44,748 bases of DNA from the IMG/VR virus record IMGVR_UViG_3300044726_000123, positions 1 through 44,748 of that record; one strand, 5' to 3'. The stretch's first letter is position 1, and every line of letters begins with the position of its first letter. Positions 22,601-31,044 of this stretch are shown in pieces. The translations under genes were made by a program, and so were the position numbers. Source of the DNA: a virus. Under the pieces are notes generated by a model that had not been told where the DNA came from, searched no databases, and worked only from the letters and a program-made list of their open reading frames with translations.

Positions 22601-22799
22601 TCAGGTATTCTTCTTCCCTGAGATTGCCGTCGAAGATGTCCTGCCGCTGCTTGCGCGCCTGGTAGGCGCCGGCGACCGCGGTAATCTGCGAGCCGAACTC
22701 GGTGAGCGCCGCGCCAATTGGGCCGCCACCCTGCGGATAGCTGACGCCGGGATCGCGAGCGAGCTGCGGCCGAGCCACCGACAAAGGAATTCGGGCCAA
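19635..22799 (-). CDS. Internal virion protein with M15 peptidase and lytic transglycosylase domains
   Basis: A 1054-residue virion protein with two peptidoglycan-cutting domains in tandem. Residues about 250-355 are an M15-type L,D/D,D-peptidase: SGYRS at 283-287, zinc ligands His302 and Asp309 (SQHLDANAMDID) and His343 (IHAD). Residues about 385-500 are a soluble lytic transglycosylase: catalytic Glu398 in GAESGGDP, then SSASGLGQF at 410-418. A Gly-rich linker joins the helical N-terminus to the enzymes. The remaining 550 residues are Ala-rich helices. It should open the cell wall locally during DNA injection. Its stop overlaps the next start (ATGA). Confidence 0.85.
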   Translation of the reverse strand: MARIPLSVARPQLARDPGVSYPQGGGPIGAALTEFGSQITAVAGAYQARKQRQDIFDGNLREEEYLSGEALSQQDAVANAPSDGSDMVAGLYGEVDPKTGAVVKPGSFDKRFDEAAARMPEGKVRDDFLKKRELYRLKGQQKMAPLQISRRREYEEFETQKQTTKFMNEIAQADPDDPKIIADFKARGEAMINARDMDALDKEKAIVEWNQNAEKALALAMTTKDPSRVRGLLGMPKPGEGGGGGNVRLDFKSGGEAELNPRLVGAVKQAFAGLGIGGAKINSGYRSEAKNKAVGGAEDSQHLDANAMDIDVSGYSVDERRRIVAALSAAGVTGIGIGNTTIHADMGRRRAWGYRTSAGGADVPEAYADIIADHRAGKLTGGGGDPVANVVNKIIGAESGGDPTAKNERSSASGLGQFTDGTWLATIRKHRPDLAAGLGDRVLLAMKTDRALGREMTTALTKDNAEFLRGKDIPVTEANIYLAHFAGQGGAEAIFKASDESQLASVLDAATMNANPHLQGKTVGWIKDWAAEKMGGPGVAATGGGAGAIDPRFGNLTLEQRLALANAADSAVAEQMAALRADLDVITTNAPVAIQNTGVYTGATMPGQEDFIKAYGADTGPDKYRTFQASVETAESVYAMQKMPEAEIQSMLKAAAPLATGDAAALGAAKYASLEAAAEATMKARAADPAGYVSNAFPNVQQAWQSASRAAPNQRADAYSRAVAASIAAQEQLGIKSEDVQPLPKNIADNAVKVFKDVNVPEEDRIQAAAVAVASTPDPKQQQAIFEQLVDAGMPEITQGAFRALSRGDEGAARRLFQASIVDPTKLPGKVAETPAVIEQSIQDALMQEGQVGDIYYGLSDGVAENFVKAERDAKLMTNAVNMRLRQGEELESAVAAVAKDLYGDVQIVTGDGRANMQILMPAGENPEPIIDGLEAQMPAVRTAVEATLAVPSEVKTSDGTKAVLDAVTQNHADNVMTQGYFRNAEADDSYVFIDPYTGAAISDATGEPIIFKPAKVPPRQKGPVTDSDYGERTPEAGAGPSVDEFGNPVVLPK

Positions 22800-22828
22800 G
22801 GATCAGCCTCCCGCGAACACGTTCTGTT

Positions 22829-23293
22829 TCACTTGAACGGGCTCTGGCCCATGCGCACGGCGCTGCCGACGCCGGAAAGCAGCGTGCTGGCGCCGGCGAT
22901 GTAGCTCGCCTGACGCGCCTGCTTGCCGCTGAACTGCGAAATGCCGGCCTGCGTGTTGAGCGCGTTCGACCGCAACTGCGTGCCGTAGCGCATTGCCTGC
23001 ACGTCAAGCTCGCCCTGCCGGGCGTTGGCCGACAGCACCTCGGCCGGCGAGCCGGTGAGCGCCACACCCGATGCGCCGGCCTGAGCGCGGGCCGCCGACT
23101 GCGCCAACTCCTGCCGGTGGCGCTCGCGATCCCGCTCGTAGGCCGAAGCCTGCGACTCCTGCAGCGCCTGGCGCTTGTAAACCTGCGCCTGCATCTCGGC
23201 CATGGCCTGCGCCTGCTTGCCTTGCATCAGCGCGCCGCCGGCTGAGACCGCCGAGCCGGCTATTGCCATCATAGTAACGGGGTCAACGCACAT
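22829..23293 (-). CDS. Small internal virion protein, T7 gp14-like
   Basis: A 154-residue protein starting at ATG 23293, 1 nt after the stop of the tail tube B gene. It opens with MCVDPVTMMAIAGSAVSAGGAL, a hydrophobic segment, followed by a long helical stretch full of Gln, Ala and Arg (QAMAEMQAQVYKRQALQES). It ends with a second Gly/Ser-rich hydrophobic part. Small proteins of this design at this position in podoviruses correspond to T7 gp14, an ejected protein that forms a pore in the outer membrane. Assignment is by architecture and order. Confidence 0.65.
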   Translation of the reverse strand: MCVDPVTMMAIAGSAVSAGGALMQGKQAQAMAEMQAQVYKRQALQESQASAYERDRERHRQELAQSAARAQAGASGVALTGSPAEVLSANARQGELDVQAMRYGTQLRSNALNTQAGISQFSGKQARQASYIAGASTLLSGVGSAVRMGQSPFK

Positions 23294-23294
23294 T

Positions 23295-25751
23295 CTACGG
23301 CTCCGCGTCAAAGACGGGCATGGCTCCCCTGATCGTGCAGGGAGTGGGGTTGATGTGGGTGAGCTGGATCTTGCCCATGCCAGACCAGGAGTCGTCGATC
23401 GGAACCTCGACATTGCCGGTGAACAGCGAAACGGTGCCGTCCGGCGCGACGACCGAGGGAATGCGCACTCTCTCCCAGGCGCCGCGCTGCAGCGAGCGTA
23501 TCGAGAGGCCGGAAGTGTCGGTCTCGAGCAAGGAGAGAATAACCTTGGCGACTTTCTTGCGTCTTCCGAGCAGGCTCCCGTCCTTGGCGCCGACGTCGAG
23601 CTCCAGCGTGTCCGCTTCGGCCGAGAAGGGCAGCCCGACATGAATACTTGTCGCGGTATCCCCGCCTGGCAGCGTCACCGAGCCACCCGATACTGTCAGC
23701 CCCTTGTGAACCTTGTTGTCGGCAAGAGCGTCCACTGTCTCCCCGTTCAGGTGCGACAGGCCGGTGACGGCGCCCGTCGCAACGCCGGAATAGCTCAGCC
23801 CGCAGTCGACCGCGAAGCTGTCGGCCAATACCCCGTTTTCCATCGGCGCCGTCAGCAATTCGATGTAGCGCTTGGTAGCACCGCCGATGCTGCGCCTGAC
23901 GATCAGCCAGACATCGTCGTTCATGCCGTCCTGGCCGGGCGTGACCGCGACACTCTCGACAAAAGGCCAGCTCTGGCCGCTGAGAGCCCCGCCCATGCGG
24001 TGCCGGTGCATGCCGCGGACTTCCTGCGCCGGCTGGTGGGTGTAGCCGCCGAGCTCGCCGTTATCGAGCGGGAACCACAGGATCGGATCCGGGTCGGTCT
24101 GGTAGGCTATCTGCCTGATGCCCTGCTTCGGAATGTGCTCCGAAATCTGGCTGACATCCTCCGAGGTGAAGCGGCCAAACTGGTTCATCGTCAGCTCGGC
24201 GATCGACATGCGGGACCGCGTGACATAGAGGAATGATGGCCCGGCATTTATCGGGGCGATCTCGGCGCAACCAAAGGTGCGGGAACTGCGGTTCTTGAAG
24301 GAGGAAGGCGTCAGCGCCTCGTCTATGCCCGAGCCCGACAGCGCCCTGACACCGCCCGTGGTGGCCAGCAGCAGCGAACCGTCGGCGTCGGCGATCCACA
24401 CGATATTGTTAGCCTGTCCGCCGCCGGCATTGCGGAACTCCAAGCCGTCGTCGTCGGCCTCGCCCGGCGTGAAGGTATCGAGCACGAAGGTTTTGGAGAG
24501 AAACACCGAATAGCGCTGCGCAATCGCCAGCCGCTCCTCGAAGATCGTCACCGCGCTTGCGTTGTTCCCCACTTCCAGCGCCGACATCCGCCAGGTGAGT
24601 ATAGGGCTCAGATCAGGCAGGACGTGACCGTACAAGCGGATCGTCACAACAGTGGTGCTGACGCGCGAAACAATGCGCGCCCAGCGCCACCGACCGTCCC
24701 CGCCTTGAAGACGAAGGCTCCGGCCGACGTCAGTGGTCTGAAAGCCGGTGTCGTCGTTAATGCCGACGATCGAAGAAGCCGTCAGGTTGAAAGGCGTCTG
24801 CTCGTCGCCGTCCTGGTTGATCCGGATTTCAGCAAGGGCGCTGTTAAGGGCGTCGGGATCCTGGATGGCGCTCCAGTCGAAACGATACTTCTGGAACGCC
24901 GTCTTGTTGTTGAACTCGTAGTAGCGAGTCTGACCGCCGTGCCAGCCGTCCTCGCCTTCGCGCGTGTCGAGCGTCACCCAGGCCGAGCCGTTCCAGCCCT
25001 GGAACTTCCACGTCACGGGAGCAGCAGACCCGCCAATACTGGAAGGAACGGTCACCGAATAGGCGTTGGCGGTTCTGGTGGGGCCGCCGAGATCATATAC
25101 CACGTCGCCTGAGAGGCCTGTGATCGCAATTCCTGTTGCTACGTCCTTGTCGAAAAGCTTCCAGGCATCGGGAGATCCGTCCGAAGCCGTGACCGTGCCT
25201 GCCGGCGCCGTGAGGCCGGTCATCGTCGGCACCGACGAACCGTGCGCGGCCGGCGTCAGCGTCGTCGACGTCTCGTTGAACGGAAGATACGGCCCATCCT
25301 TGAACGCCGCGGCGGCAAGGCTCCAGGTGGTGTGGGCCTCGCGGGTCAGGATGTAAGGCTCGTAGTTCGCGTGAACGAGCCACATCTGATCGGCGGACTG
25401 GTAGTATTTCAGCTTCGGAAGATCGGCCGTCGTCCACGGCGTCACCACCTCGACGGTTCCGACCCGGGCCCCATAGGCATAGACGCGCAGGTAGAGATTG
25501 CCAAACTCGAGGCAGTAGGCCTGCTCGGAGGAAAAGATGAAGGGGATCAGGTAGGTGAGAGCGGAAGAGGTCTTCACCTCGCCGACAAAGCGCGTACCGC
25601 CGCGCTTCCTCAGGCCGCCATGCGGCAGCGTCAGGAAATTGAGGCACTTCGCCAGGGCGGCCCGATAGAGATCCAGCGAAGCGCGGGCGTGCAATCGCGG
25701 GCTGATTTCTCCACGCGTAAAGGCGTCCTGGAGCGGGTAAAGCGTGGCCAT
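23295..25751 (-). CDS. Tail tubular protein B / nozzle (T7 gp12-like)
   Basis: An 818-residue protein with the characteristic start of podoviral tail tube B: LQDAFTRGEISPRLHARASLDLY, then KCLNFLTLPHGGLRKRGGTRFV at about 35-56. The rest is beta-rich, with repeated short strands and Gly turns, as expected of the nozzle propeller. The family forms the hexameric distal tube that docks on the host and guides DNA out. The gene lies between tail tube A and the small ejection protein, the usual order. Confidence 0.85.
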   Translation of the reverse strand: MATLYPLQDAFTRGEISPRLHARASLDLYRAALAKCLNFLTLPHGGLRKRGGTRFVGEVKTSSALTYLIPFIFSSEQAYCLEFGNLYLRVYAYGARVGTVEVVTPWTTADLPKLKYYQSADQMWLVHANYEPYILTREAHTTWSLAAAAFKDGPYLPFNETSTTLTPAAHGSSVPTMTGLTAPAGTVTASDGSPDAWKLFDKDVATGIAITGLSGDVVYDLGGPTRTANAYSVTVPSSIGGSAAPVTWKFQGWNGSAWVTLDTREGEDGWHGGQTRYYEFNNKTAFQKYRFDWSAIQDPDALNSALAEIRINQDGDEQTPFNLTASSIVGINDDTGFQTTDVGRSLRLQGGDGRWRWARIVSRVSTTVVTIRLYGHVLPDLSPILTWRMSALEVGNNASAVTIFEERLAIAQRYSVFLSKTFVLDTFTPGEADDDGLEFRNAGGGQANNIVWIADADGSLLLATTGGVRALSGSGIDEALTPSSFKNRSSRTFGCAEIAPINAGPSFLYVTRSRMSIAELTMNQFGRFTSEDVSQISEHIPKQGIRQIAYQTDPDPILWFPLDNGELGGYTHQPAQEVRGMHRHRMGGALSGQSWPFVESVAVTPGQDGMNDDVWLIVRRSIGGATKRYIELLTAPMENGVLADSFAVDCGLSYSGVATGAVTGLSHLNGETVDALADNKVHKGLTVSGGSVTLPGGDTATSIHVGLPFSAEADTLELDVGAKDGSLLGRRKKVAKVILSLLETDTSGLSIRSLQRGAWERVRIPSVVAPDGTVSLFTGNVEVPIDDSWSGMGKIQLTHINPTPCTIRGAMPVFDAEP

Positions 25752-25757
25752 TCAGGA

Positions 25758-26363
25758 TCAGGCGCGCCAGTGCCTGAGATCGCCCCGCTGGGTGGCCCAG
25801 GAGGCCCGGTAGAGCGCGCCATACTGTTGCACAGCATTCACCCGCATCGCTGACCTCAGCGCCAGCTGGTAGGCCTGCTGGGCCAGCTGCAGCATGCCGG
25901 TCTTGTGGGTCAGCGGCAGCGCCAGCTTGATGGCAAGTGCCGCCACCAGCACCTCGGTGAACGGCGCATCCCAGTCGTCGGGATCTTCGAGCGCGGCGAT
26001 GTAGCGGATGGAGCGCGGGCTCGACTGATCGGAATAGAGATGGCCGTCACGCTGCTCAAAGGAGATCGGCACGCCGGAGAGCTCGTTGTCGTAGCTGATG
26101 GGCAGCAGCCGCAGGAAGTCGGGCGGCAGGTCGTATTCCCAGTTGAGCGTGCCATGCCCGCTGCCGGTATCGTAGCCGGTCAGCTCGATCGTGCGCAGCG
26201 CGAACGTCCATGCGTGCTTGGCGAGCTCCGCCTCACGGGTCGTCTCGAAATGCAGATTGAGCAGCCGCGCCGCCTTACTATCCTCCTCGAAGCTACCGAT
26301 CGGCGCCTCGTCGAGGACGGCCAGGGCCTGGTTGGCAATGTCGAGCTGGGTGAGGTTGCTCAT
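25758..26363 (-). CDS. Tail tubular protein A / adaptor (T7 gp11-like)
   Basis: A 201-residue protein with the family pattern: QLDIANQALAVLDE near the start, then RLLNLHFETTREAELAKHAWTFALR at about 34-58, followed by the LPPDFLRLLPIS segment. These are hallmarks of the podoviral gp11-like adaptor, a dodecamer sitting between portal and nozzle. It starts 3 nt after the small basic gene upstream and ends 6 nt before tail tube B. Confidence 0.85.
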   Translation of the reverse strand: MSNLTQLDIANQALAVLDEAPIGSFEEDSKAARLLNLHFETTREAELAKHAWTFALRTIELTGYDTGSGHGTLNWEYDLPPDFLRLLPISYDNELSGVPISFEQRDGHLYSDQSSPRSIRYIAALEDPDDWDAPFTEVLVAALAIKLALPLTHKTGMLQLAQQAYQLALRSAMRVNAVQQYGALYRASWATQRGDLRHWRA

Positions 26364-26366
26364 CGC

Positions 26367-26555
26367 TCAGACCTTGTCGGGAAGCGGATGCAGCTTCGGC
26401 CTAGAGACGCGCGGCTTGCGCTTGACGTTGGGATCGTCCGGCTTGCGCTTGCCGCGCAGCACCCGGCTCGGATCGGGCTTCTCCGCGGCTGGCGGTGGCG
26501 CCGATTTCGAAATGAAATTGCGCCGCCCCTTGGCGGCGCCGCTGTAGCGGATCAT
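26367..26555 (-). CDS. Small very basic protein
   Basis: A 62-residue protein starting at ATG 26555 (MIRYSGAAKGRRNF). More than a third of it is Lys, Arg or Pro, with KRKPDD and KRKPRVSRPK motifs. It lies between the major capsid and tail adaptor genes, 3 nt before the latter. Its charge suggests binding to packaged DNA or a flexible capsid-interior role. The family is unknown to me. Confidence 0.55.
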   Translation of the reverse strand: MIRYSGAAKGRRNFISKSAPPPAAEKPDPSRVLRGKRKPDDPNVKRKPRVSRPKLHPLPDKV

Positions 26556-26577
26556 GTGGGAACTCCATGCGAATGGA

Positions 26578-26603
26578 GGGCGGCCAACCAAAGCCGGCCG
26601 CCC
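26578..26603 (-). other. Strong hairpin after the major capsid gene
   Basis: GGGCGGCC (26578-26585) and GGCCGCCC (26596-26603) form a perfect 8-bp GC stem with a 10-nt loop, in the 100-bp gap between the capsid gene and the next gene. No T run follows in the transcribed direction. It may be a partial attenuator or an RNA-stability element that keeps capsid mRNA abundant. A smaller palindrome CTTCTTTAAGAAG is at 26626-26638. Confidence 0.45.
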
Positions 26604-26655
26604 CCGCTCCCTGAGAGTGAACCTTCTTCTTTAAGAAGCAGAGCTAAGTCTTTGA

Positions 26656-27645
26656 TTATACTTCAGTCGTCTTCAGGGCAAGGAAGGCCGTGTTCTTAAC
26701 ACTCGTCGCCGTCCTGTCCCAGTTCACCGCCAGTGCCAGCTCGGCGTCGGTCGCGAACTCGCCGGCCGTCGAGGCGTCCATCCACTTGAAGCCCTGGGTA
26801 TGCGGCACGAAGTGACGCCGCGACACCATCTCGGTAACGCCACCGCCATGCGCCTGCCGCGGCTTTCTGTCGAACTCCAGCGGGCCGCCTTCGGTAGCGA
26901 CCGGCAGCTCGTTCCACATGACCGCCCGGTCCTTGAACATGAAGGCGGTATACTCGCCAGTCGACACCGGAATATCGTCGTCGACCAGCACCCTGAGCCC
27001 CATGTAGAACGGGATCATCACCGGCCCCTGCTCGCTCGACGGTACGAAGTCGATCAGGTCGGCGGTCTTCAAAACCTTCATCTGCTTGGAATGCACCCAG
27101 AGGGTCTTGAAGTCGTCGGCGCGGTCGCCGTGCAGGTAGGCGGCATTGATGATGTCGACGTCTACGATCGAGGCGTTGGTGTCGCGGACCATGTCGCTGG
27201 CATCGTTGGCGATGTTGTCGGCGATGATGCCCTGCAGCATCTTGATCAGCGTCGCCTTGTGGGCACGCTGCCAATAGCTGGTCTGGCGCCGCACGATGAC
27301 CTTTAGCGGGTCGTCGCCGGCCAGGATAGCGGTGAGGTCCGGAATGCCCCAGGCCTGTGCCCGGACGTGCCTCGCCGCGACTTCACGCCGCGTGCCGATC
27401 TTCTTCATCTCGATCGAATCGGTGGGATCGTCGTTGACCGGCTCGGAGGGATCGGCTCCCAGATCCTTCCATCCCGGCATGTCGACGGAACGGCCGCCCA
27501 TCGACAGCTTGGAGGTGACGGCCGGGTCGGAATAGAGAATTCCGGCCTGGTAGATGTCCATCTTCTGGACATGTTCCTCAAACGAGTACTGCGCATAGAC
27601 CGACGGCACGATGACGTCAGTCAGTTTGGTATAGGCATCAGCCAC
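26656..27645 (-). CDS. Major capsid protein
   Basis: A 329-residue protein starting at GTG 27645 with AAGGAAG upstream. It follows the scaffold gene, is free of membrane segments, and has the mixed alpha/beta composition of an HK97-fold coat protein: an N-terminal arm (YSFEEHVQKMDIYQAGIL), a long spine-helix region (YWQRAHKATLIKMLQGIIADNIAN) and a C-terminal beta part (TGEYTAFMFKDRAVMW). Order portal, scaffold, coat, tail adaptor supports the call. Motif similarity alone would not be decisive. Confidence 0.8.
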   Translation of the reverse strand: MADAYTKLTDVIVPSVYAQYSFEEHVQKMDIYQAGILYSDPAVTSKLSMGGRSVDMPGWKDLGADPSEPVNDDPTDSIEMKKIGTRREVAARHVRAQAWGIPDLTAILAGDDPLKVIVRRQTSYWQRAHKATLIKMLQGIIADNIANDASDMVRDTNASIVDVDIINAAYLHGDRADDFKTLWVHSKQMKVLKTADLIDFVPSSEQGPVMIPFYMGLRVLVDDDIPVSTGEYTAFMFKDRAVMWNELPVATEGGPLEFDRKPRQAHGGGVTEMVSRRHFVPHTQGFKWMDASTAGEFATDAELALAVNWDRTATSVKNTAFLALKTTEV

Positions 27646-27685
27646 TGTAGTCTTCCTTCAGGTGAAGCGAAGGCCCGTTCCGGAG

Positions 27686-28591
27686 CTACCAGGGGTTGCT
27701 TGAAATCCAGAGGTCGGGGTTTTCGCCGGCCTCGCGGGCCAGGCGCTTCGCGCGCTCGGGGTCGCTTTTCACCAGGGCACTGATGCCAGCCACGTCGCGC
27801 TCGCCGTTGGCCATCCGCTTGAACGGATTTTCGCCGGCCGGCCGCCCGCCGCTGCCGATCGTATCGTCCCGAAACATCGTCTCGCCGACCGCCTTGAATG
27901 CCAAGGCGACCTGCGGATCGGTGAGGCTGCCGTCCGGCAGAAGGATGCCCTTCGCCTTATAGACGTCAGCCAGGCCGAGTTTCTTCAGCGCCCGGTCGGC
28001 GAGCTCCAGGTTCGTCTTGAACCTGTCGCTATCGAGCGGTCCCCAGTCCTTGACCAGCGCGTCATGGGTATTCTTGACCTGCTCGGCGACGACGGTTGCT
28101 TGAGCCTTCGCCTGCTCGGCCATGTAGGTGACGAACTTGTCGTGGACGACCTGCGCCTGCTTCGACGACAGCCCGGCTTCGTGCATCCAGGGTTTGGACG
28201 CCTTGGCGAGCTCGTCGTTGTAGGGCACGTCTTCCGGGTAACCTTCCGGACGCTTGAACTCGAGTTTGTCGGGAGACGCGATCGGCCGCCGCTCCTCAGG
28301 CAGGCGCGAGACGAACTTGTCCCACTCCTCCTGCGGCGCGTCGGCGGCCGGCACGCTGACCGCAGAACCCAGCCTGGACTCCGCGTTCATGCCGCCGGCG
28401 ATGGCGTCGTCGATGGTCTTGTAGCCCTTGGTTTCGACCCACTTCCGGGTGCCTTCGGAAAGACCGGAAAATGGATTGCTTTCGCTTCCTGCAGCTGACC
28501 CGTTCTCTACAGGTTGCGACGGCTCTGCAGGGGTGCCCGCCGGAGCCTGTGCAACAGGTTCCACGGACCCGGCTTGCGCCTGATCTGACAT
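27686..28591 (-). CDS. Capsid assembly scaffolding protein
   Basis: A 301-residue acidic, helical protein directly upstream of the major capsid gene. It has a disordered Pro/Ala/Glu N-terminus (about 50 residues), then a charged helical body, and a C-terminal basic patch (SDPERAKRLAREAGENPD) such as scaffolds use to bind coat protein. The gp9-like position in T7-type gene order is the main support. The protein is expected in proheads and absent from mature virions. Confidence 0.75.
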   Translation of the reverse strand: MSDQAQAGSVEPVAQAPAGTPAEPSQPVENGSAAGSESNPFSGLSEGTRKWVETKGYKTIDDAIAGGMNAESRLGSAVSVPAADAPQEEWDKFVSRLPEERRPIASPDKLEFKRPEGYPEDVPYNDELAKASKPWMHEAGLSSKQAQVVHDKFVTYMAEQAKAQATVVAEQVKNTHDALVKDWGPLDSDRFKTNLELADRALKKLGLADVYKAKGILLPDGSLTDPQVALAFKAVGETMFRDDTIGSGGRPAGENPFKRMANGERDVAGISALVKSDPERAKRLAREAGENPDLWISSNPW

Positions 28592-28633
28592 GAGATGTTC
28601 CTTGGTTGAAGCGGCTCACCCGGCCGCCGGGAT

Positions 28634-28858
28634 TTACGTAGCTGAGATGGCGGCGTTGGTGTCCGCCCTGAGCCAGTTCGTGCCGTTCGAAAACGCCACT
28701 ATCGGCAATCCGGCGGCGCCGTTGCTCACATAGATGAGGCAGCGCGCATACGACGCGGCGGCCGGCACCGTGGCCACGGTATAGGTCAGCAATTTGAGCG
28801 GCGACCCGGTGGTTGACACGGCGGCATTGGTCAGTGTTCTCGGGATCCCTTTGGGCAT
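28634..28858 (-). CDS. Small head protein, decoration or stabilisation candidate
   Basis: A 74-residue protein rich in Thr, Ala and Ser with alternating hydrophobic residues (LKLLTYTVATVPAAASYARCLIYVSNG), ending in the phrase VAFSNGTNWLRADTNAAI. This type of small beta protein often accompanies capsid genes in phages and is annotated as hypothetical or decoration protein. Located between the portal-side genes and the scaffold. Function inferred from context. Confidence 0.55.
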   Translation of the reverse strand: MPKGIPRTLTNAAVSTTGSPLKLLTYTVATVPAAASYARCLIYVSNGAAGLPIVAFSNGTNWLRADTNAAISAT

Positions 28859-28922
28859 CTGGTTGCTCCGTTCTCTGGGGAAAGATTGAGCGGCGAACCC
28901 CGCCGCAGGGACTTTTGTCCGG

Positions 28923-29279
28923 TCAGGCGGCCCGCACTGTCCGGATCCGCTCCAGCCTGGCCGAGCGTTGCAGCTCGATCAGCGCGTCGTCGCTCATCTG
29001 CAGATCGTCCATGATTATCTGCAGCACCTCGGCCCGCGCGTTCGAAAGCGCCGAGTGCAGCTCGAAGCCGTGCGGCGATTTCGTCCTGGAGATCCACTCG
29101 GCATAGGACGGGCGCCGGAAATAGCCGGTGACGTGCGCGAGATGAGTGAGCACGACCTCGGCGTCCTCGGTGCTGCCATTGCCGGCGAACAGCCGCCGGA
29201 AAGCCTCGACCCTTCTGAGCTCAGCAGCCGACAGCCCACCGGCATCGCCGGCACGGGCAAACGGTTTCTTCCTGGTCAT
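28923..29279 (-). CDS. Unknown head-region protein, possibly Bbp19-like
   Basis: A 118-residue helical protein whose ATG overlaps the portal stop as ATGA. The segment VEAFRRLFAGNGSTEDAEVVLTHLAHV followed by an aromatic/Gly stretch and then HSALSNARAEVLQIIMDDL recalls the small Bbp19-type proteins placed next to podoviral portal genes (as in Bordetella phage BPP-1). I am only moderately sure. It may join portal and capsid during assembly. Confidence 0.5.
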   Translation of the reverse strand: MTRKKPFARAGDAGGLSAAELRRVEAFRRLFAGNGSTEDAEVVLTHLAHVTGYFRRPSYAEWISRTKSPHGFELHSALSNARAEVLQIIMDDLQMSDDALIELQRSARLERIRTVRAA

Positions 29280-31000
29280 GCAGGCAGCGCGGCCGGAGCC
29301 TGCATGGCGCCGGGCGGGATCATCCCGGCCTCACGCGCCTGGGCCGCTGCCGGCACCGCGGTCGCCGCAATGTCGGCGCCCTGCTTCAGCGCCGCCATGC
29401 CGGCCTGCGCCTGTTGCGCCTGGGCTCTCGCCTGCCGGATGGCCTCGACCTCATCATCGGTCCGGAGCAGCCGCTGCGGCGCCCTCGAGGCCTCCTTCTT
29501 GATCTTCAGGTATTCGTCGCCGTCGATCCTGTCCAAGATGCTCGGATCCATGGCCGCCTGCGCGTACTGCACGGCCGACGTCACCACCATATCGGAATCG
29601 CGGCTTTCGGCGGCGCGCCGCAATATGTCGAGCGGCGAGGTGAAGGTCGGGCGGATCGGCCTGCCCGCCAGGCTCTGCGGCGGCAGGAACTGCGAGCCCT
29701 CTTCGTAAATCCCCTTCTCCTCCAGGATGGCCAGCTCGCGCTCCAAATTGGCGGCAAAGCCGGCCTGGATGATCGAGCCGGACGGGCCGAGCAAGGCGCC
29801 TTTCTCCTCCTGGCGGATCAGCGCCTCGGTCGCCGTCATCTGCGGGTTCTGGACCAGCGTCTGGAACAGGTTCACGAACATCATGTCGCGGATTTCTTCG
29901 GCTCTGCCGGCGGCGTAGTCGAACGCCATGCGCGGATCCTGGCCGGTGTTGATCGGCGCAATCATCGGCCGGCCAGACTCGTCGATCAGCCCCGGATAGT
30001 GAGCGCCGGGATTGAGGGTGGGGATGTAGTCGAGCTCGGCCTTGGTGGCCAGCGCCGGGTCGGTAGCCTGCTGCAGGCCGCGCAGGCCGGTACGCCTGAC
30101 CGCGTTGATCTCCCTGACCGTGGTCAGCGCCTCGATCGTCGGGCTGATGCCGTAGCTGTCGTTCTCGTAGCGGCGCCAGTTGAAGCAGGCCACCGGGAAG
30201 GCCGAAAAGCCGCTCTCCCTGACGATCGCCTGTTCTTCCTCGAGCACATGGTAGGAGACGAACGCCGAATCCAGATATTCGGTGGCGGCACCCTTGCGGT
30301 AGGTGCGGCGATCGTCCCGGGGCTTGACGCACTGGATCAGGCCGAGCTTGGTCAGACACTTCGCCGGGTCGTTCGCCATCTCCTTCACCGAGGCCGGCAG
30401 CTTGTCGCCGAACTCCTGAGCGCACTGCCGCGCGGTGCGCTCATACTTGCGGTGAAACAGGTCGACGTGGCCCCAGCGATCGCGGCCGATATAGGCCTCG
30501 ACGACGGGGATCGAGGCGTAGTGGATCATCGTCGCCCCGAACCCCTCCTCGGCGTAGAGGTAGCCCGGCCCGTAGCGCACGACGTTCCTCAGGCACGCCT
30601 GGGTGGCCGGCACGAAGTTCGAAGTCGCCGAATAACGCAGCGTGAACAGGAAGTCGCGCAGGTGCTCGGCCCACTCCTTCTCCTCGTCGGTCTCCTCGTC
30701 GTTCATCGCCTCGGTCGACAGATTGTGCCACTTGTCGGACTGCGGGATGATCAGGCTCTCCAGCCCCGCCGCCAGGCGGTTGGCGGCCGAGTTGATGGTG
30801 TTGTCGTAGACCTGCACGGAACGCCGCTCGGAGCGCTCCGGCTGCGAGCCGAAGCCACGCACCGAGCGGTGCGTGTGGATGTCCGGCCCGTCGGGGTCGC
30901 AGAAATCGGCGACCTCCTGCCATACCGCCTCGTATTCGCGGCGCTCGGCTTCCATCTCGTCCTGGCGGGCGAGCACGTCCCTGGCGCGGGTGTCGGCCAT
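29276..31000 (-). CDS. Portal (head-tail connector) protein, T7 gp8-like
   Basis: A 574-residue portal. The N-terminal 150 residues carry the podoviral connector pattern: YEAVWQEVADFCDP, then VYDNTINSAANRLAAGLESLIIPQSDKWHNL at about 64-95, and RYSATSNFVPATQACLRNVVRYGPGYLYAEE. A long helical stem and a Gln/Ala-rich C-terminus follow, as expected of the barrel region. Twelve copies form the DNA entry and exit ring. Tail spike and portal genes are adjacent here. Confidence 0.88.
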   Translation of the reverse strand: MADTRARDVLARQDEMEAERREYEAVWQEVADFCDPDGPDIHTHRSVRGFGSQPERSERRSVQVYDNTINSAANRLAAGLESLIIPQSDKWHNLSTEAMNDEETDEEKEWAEHLRDFLFTLRYSATSNFVPATQACLRNVVRYGPGYLYAEEGFGATMIHYASIPVVEAYIGRDRWGHVDLFHRKYERTARQCAQEFGDKLPASVKEMANDPAKCLTKLGLIQCVKPRDDRRTYRKGAATEYLDSAFVSYHVLEEEQAIVRESGFSAFPVACFNWRRYENDSYGISPTIEALTTVREINAVRRTGLRGLQQATDPALATKAELDYIPTLNPGAHYPGLIDESGRPMIAPINTGQDPRMAFDYAAGRAEEIRDMMFVNLFQTLVQNPQMTATEALIRQEEKGALLGPSGSIIQAGFAANLERELAILEEKGIYEEGSQFLPPQSLAGRPIRPTFTSPLDILRRAAESRDSDMVVTSAVQYAQAAMDPSILDRIDGDEYLKIKKEASRAPQRLLRTDDEVEAIRQARAQAQQAQAGMAALKQGADIAATAVPAAAQAREAGMIPPGAMQAPAALPA

Positions 31001-31044
31001 TCAGGTCAACCGTCCAGGCAGGACGGCGGGGAAATCGCAGCCCG

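Noticed and set aside
26578-26603. Rho-independent terminator after the capsid gene
   Set aside because: The stem is strong but no T run follows in the direction of transcription, so it is listed only as a hairpin.
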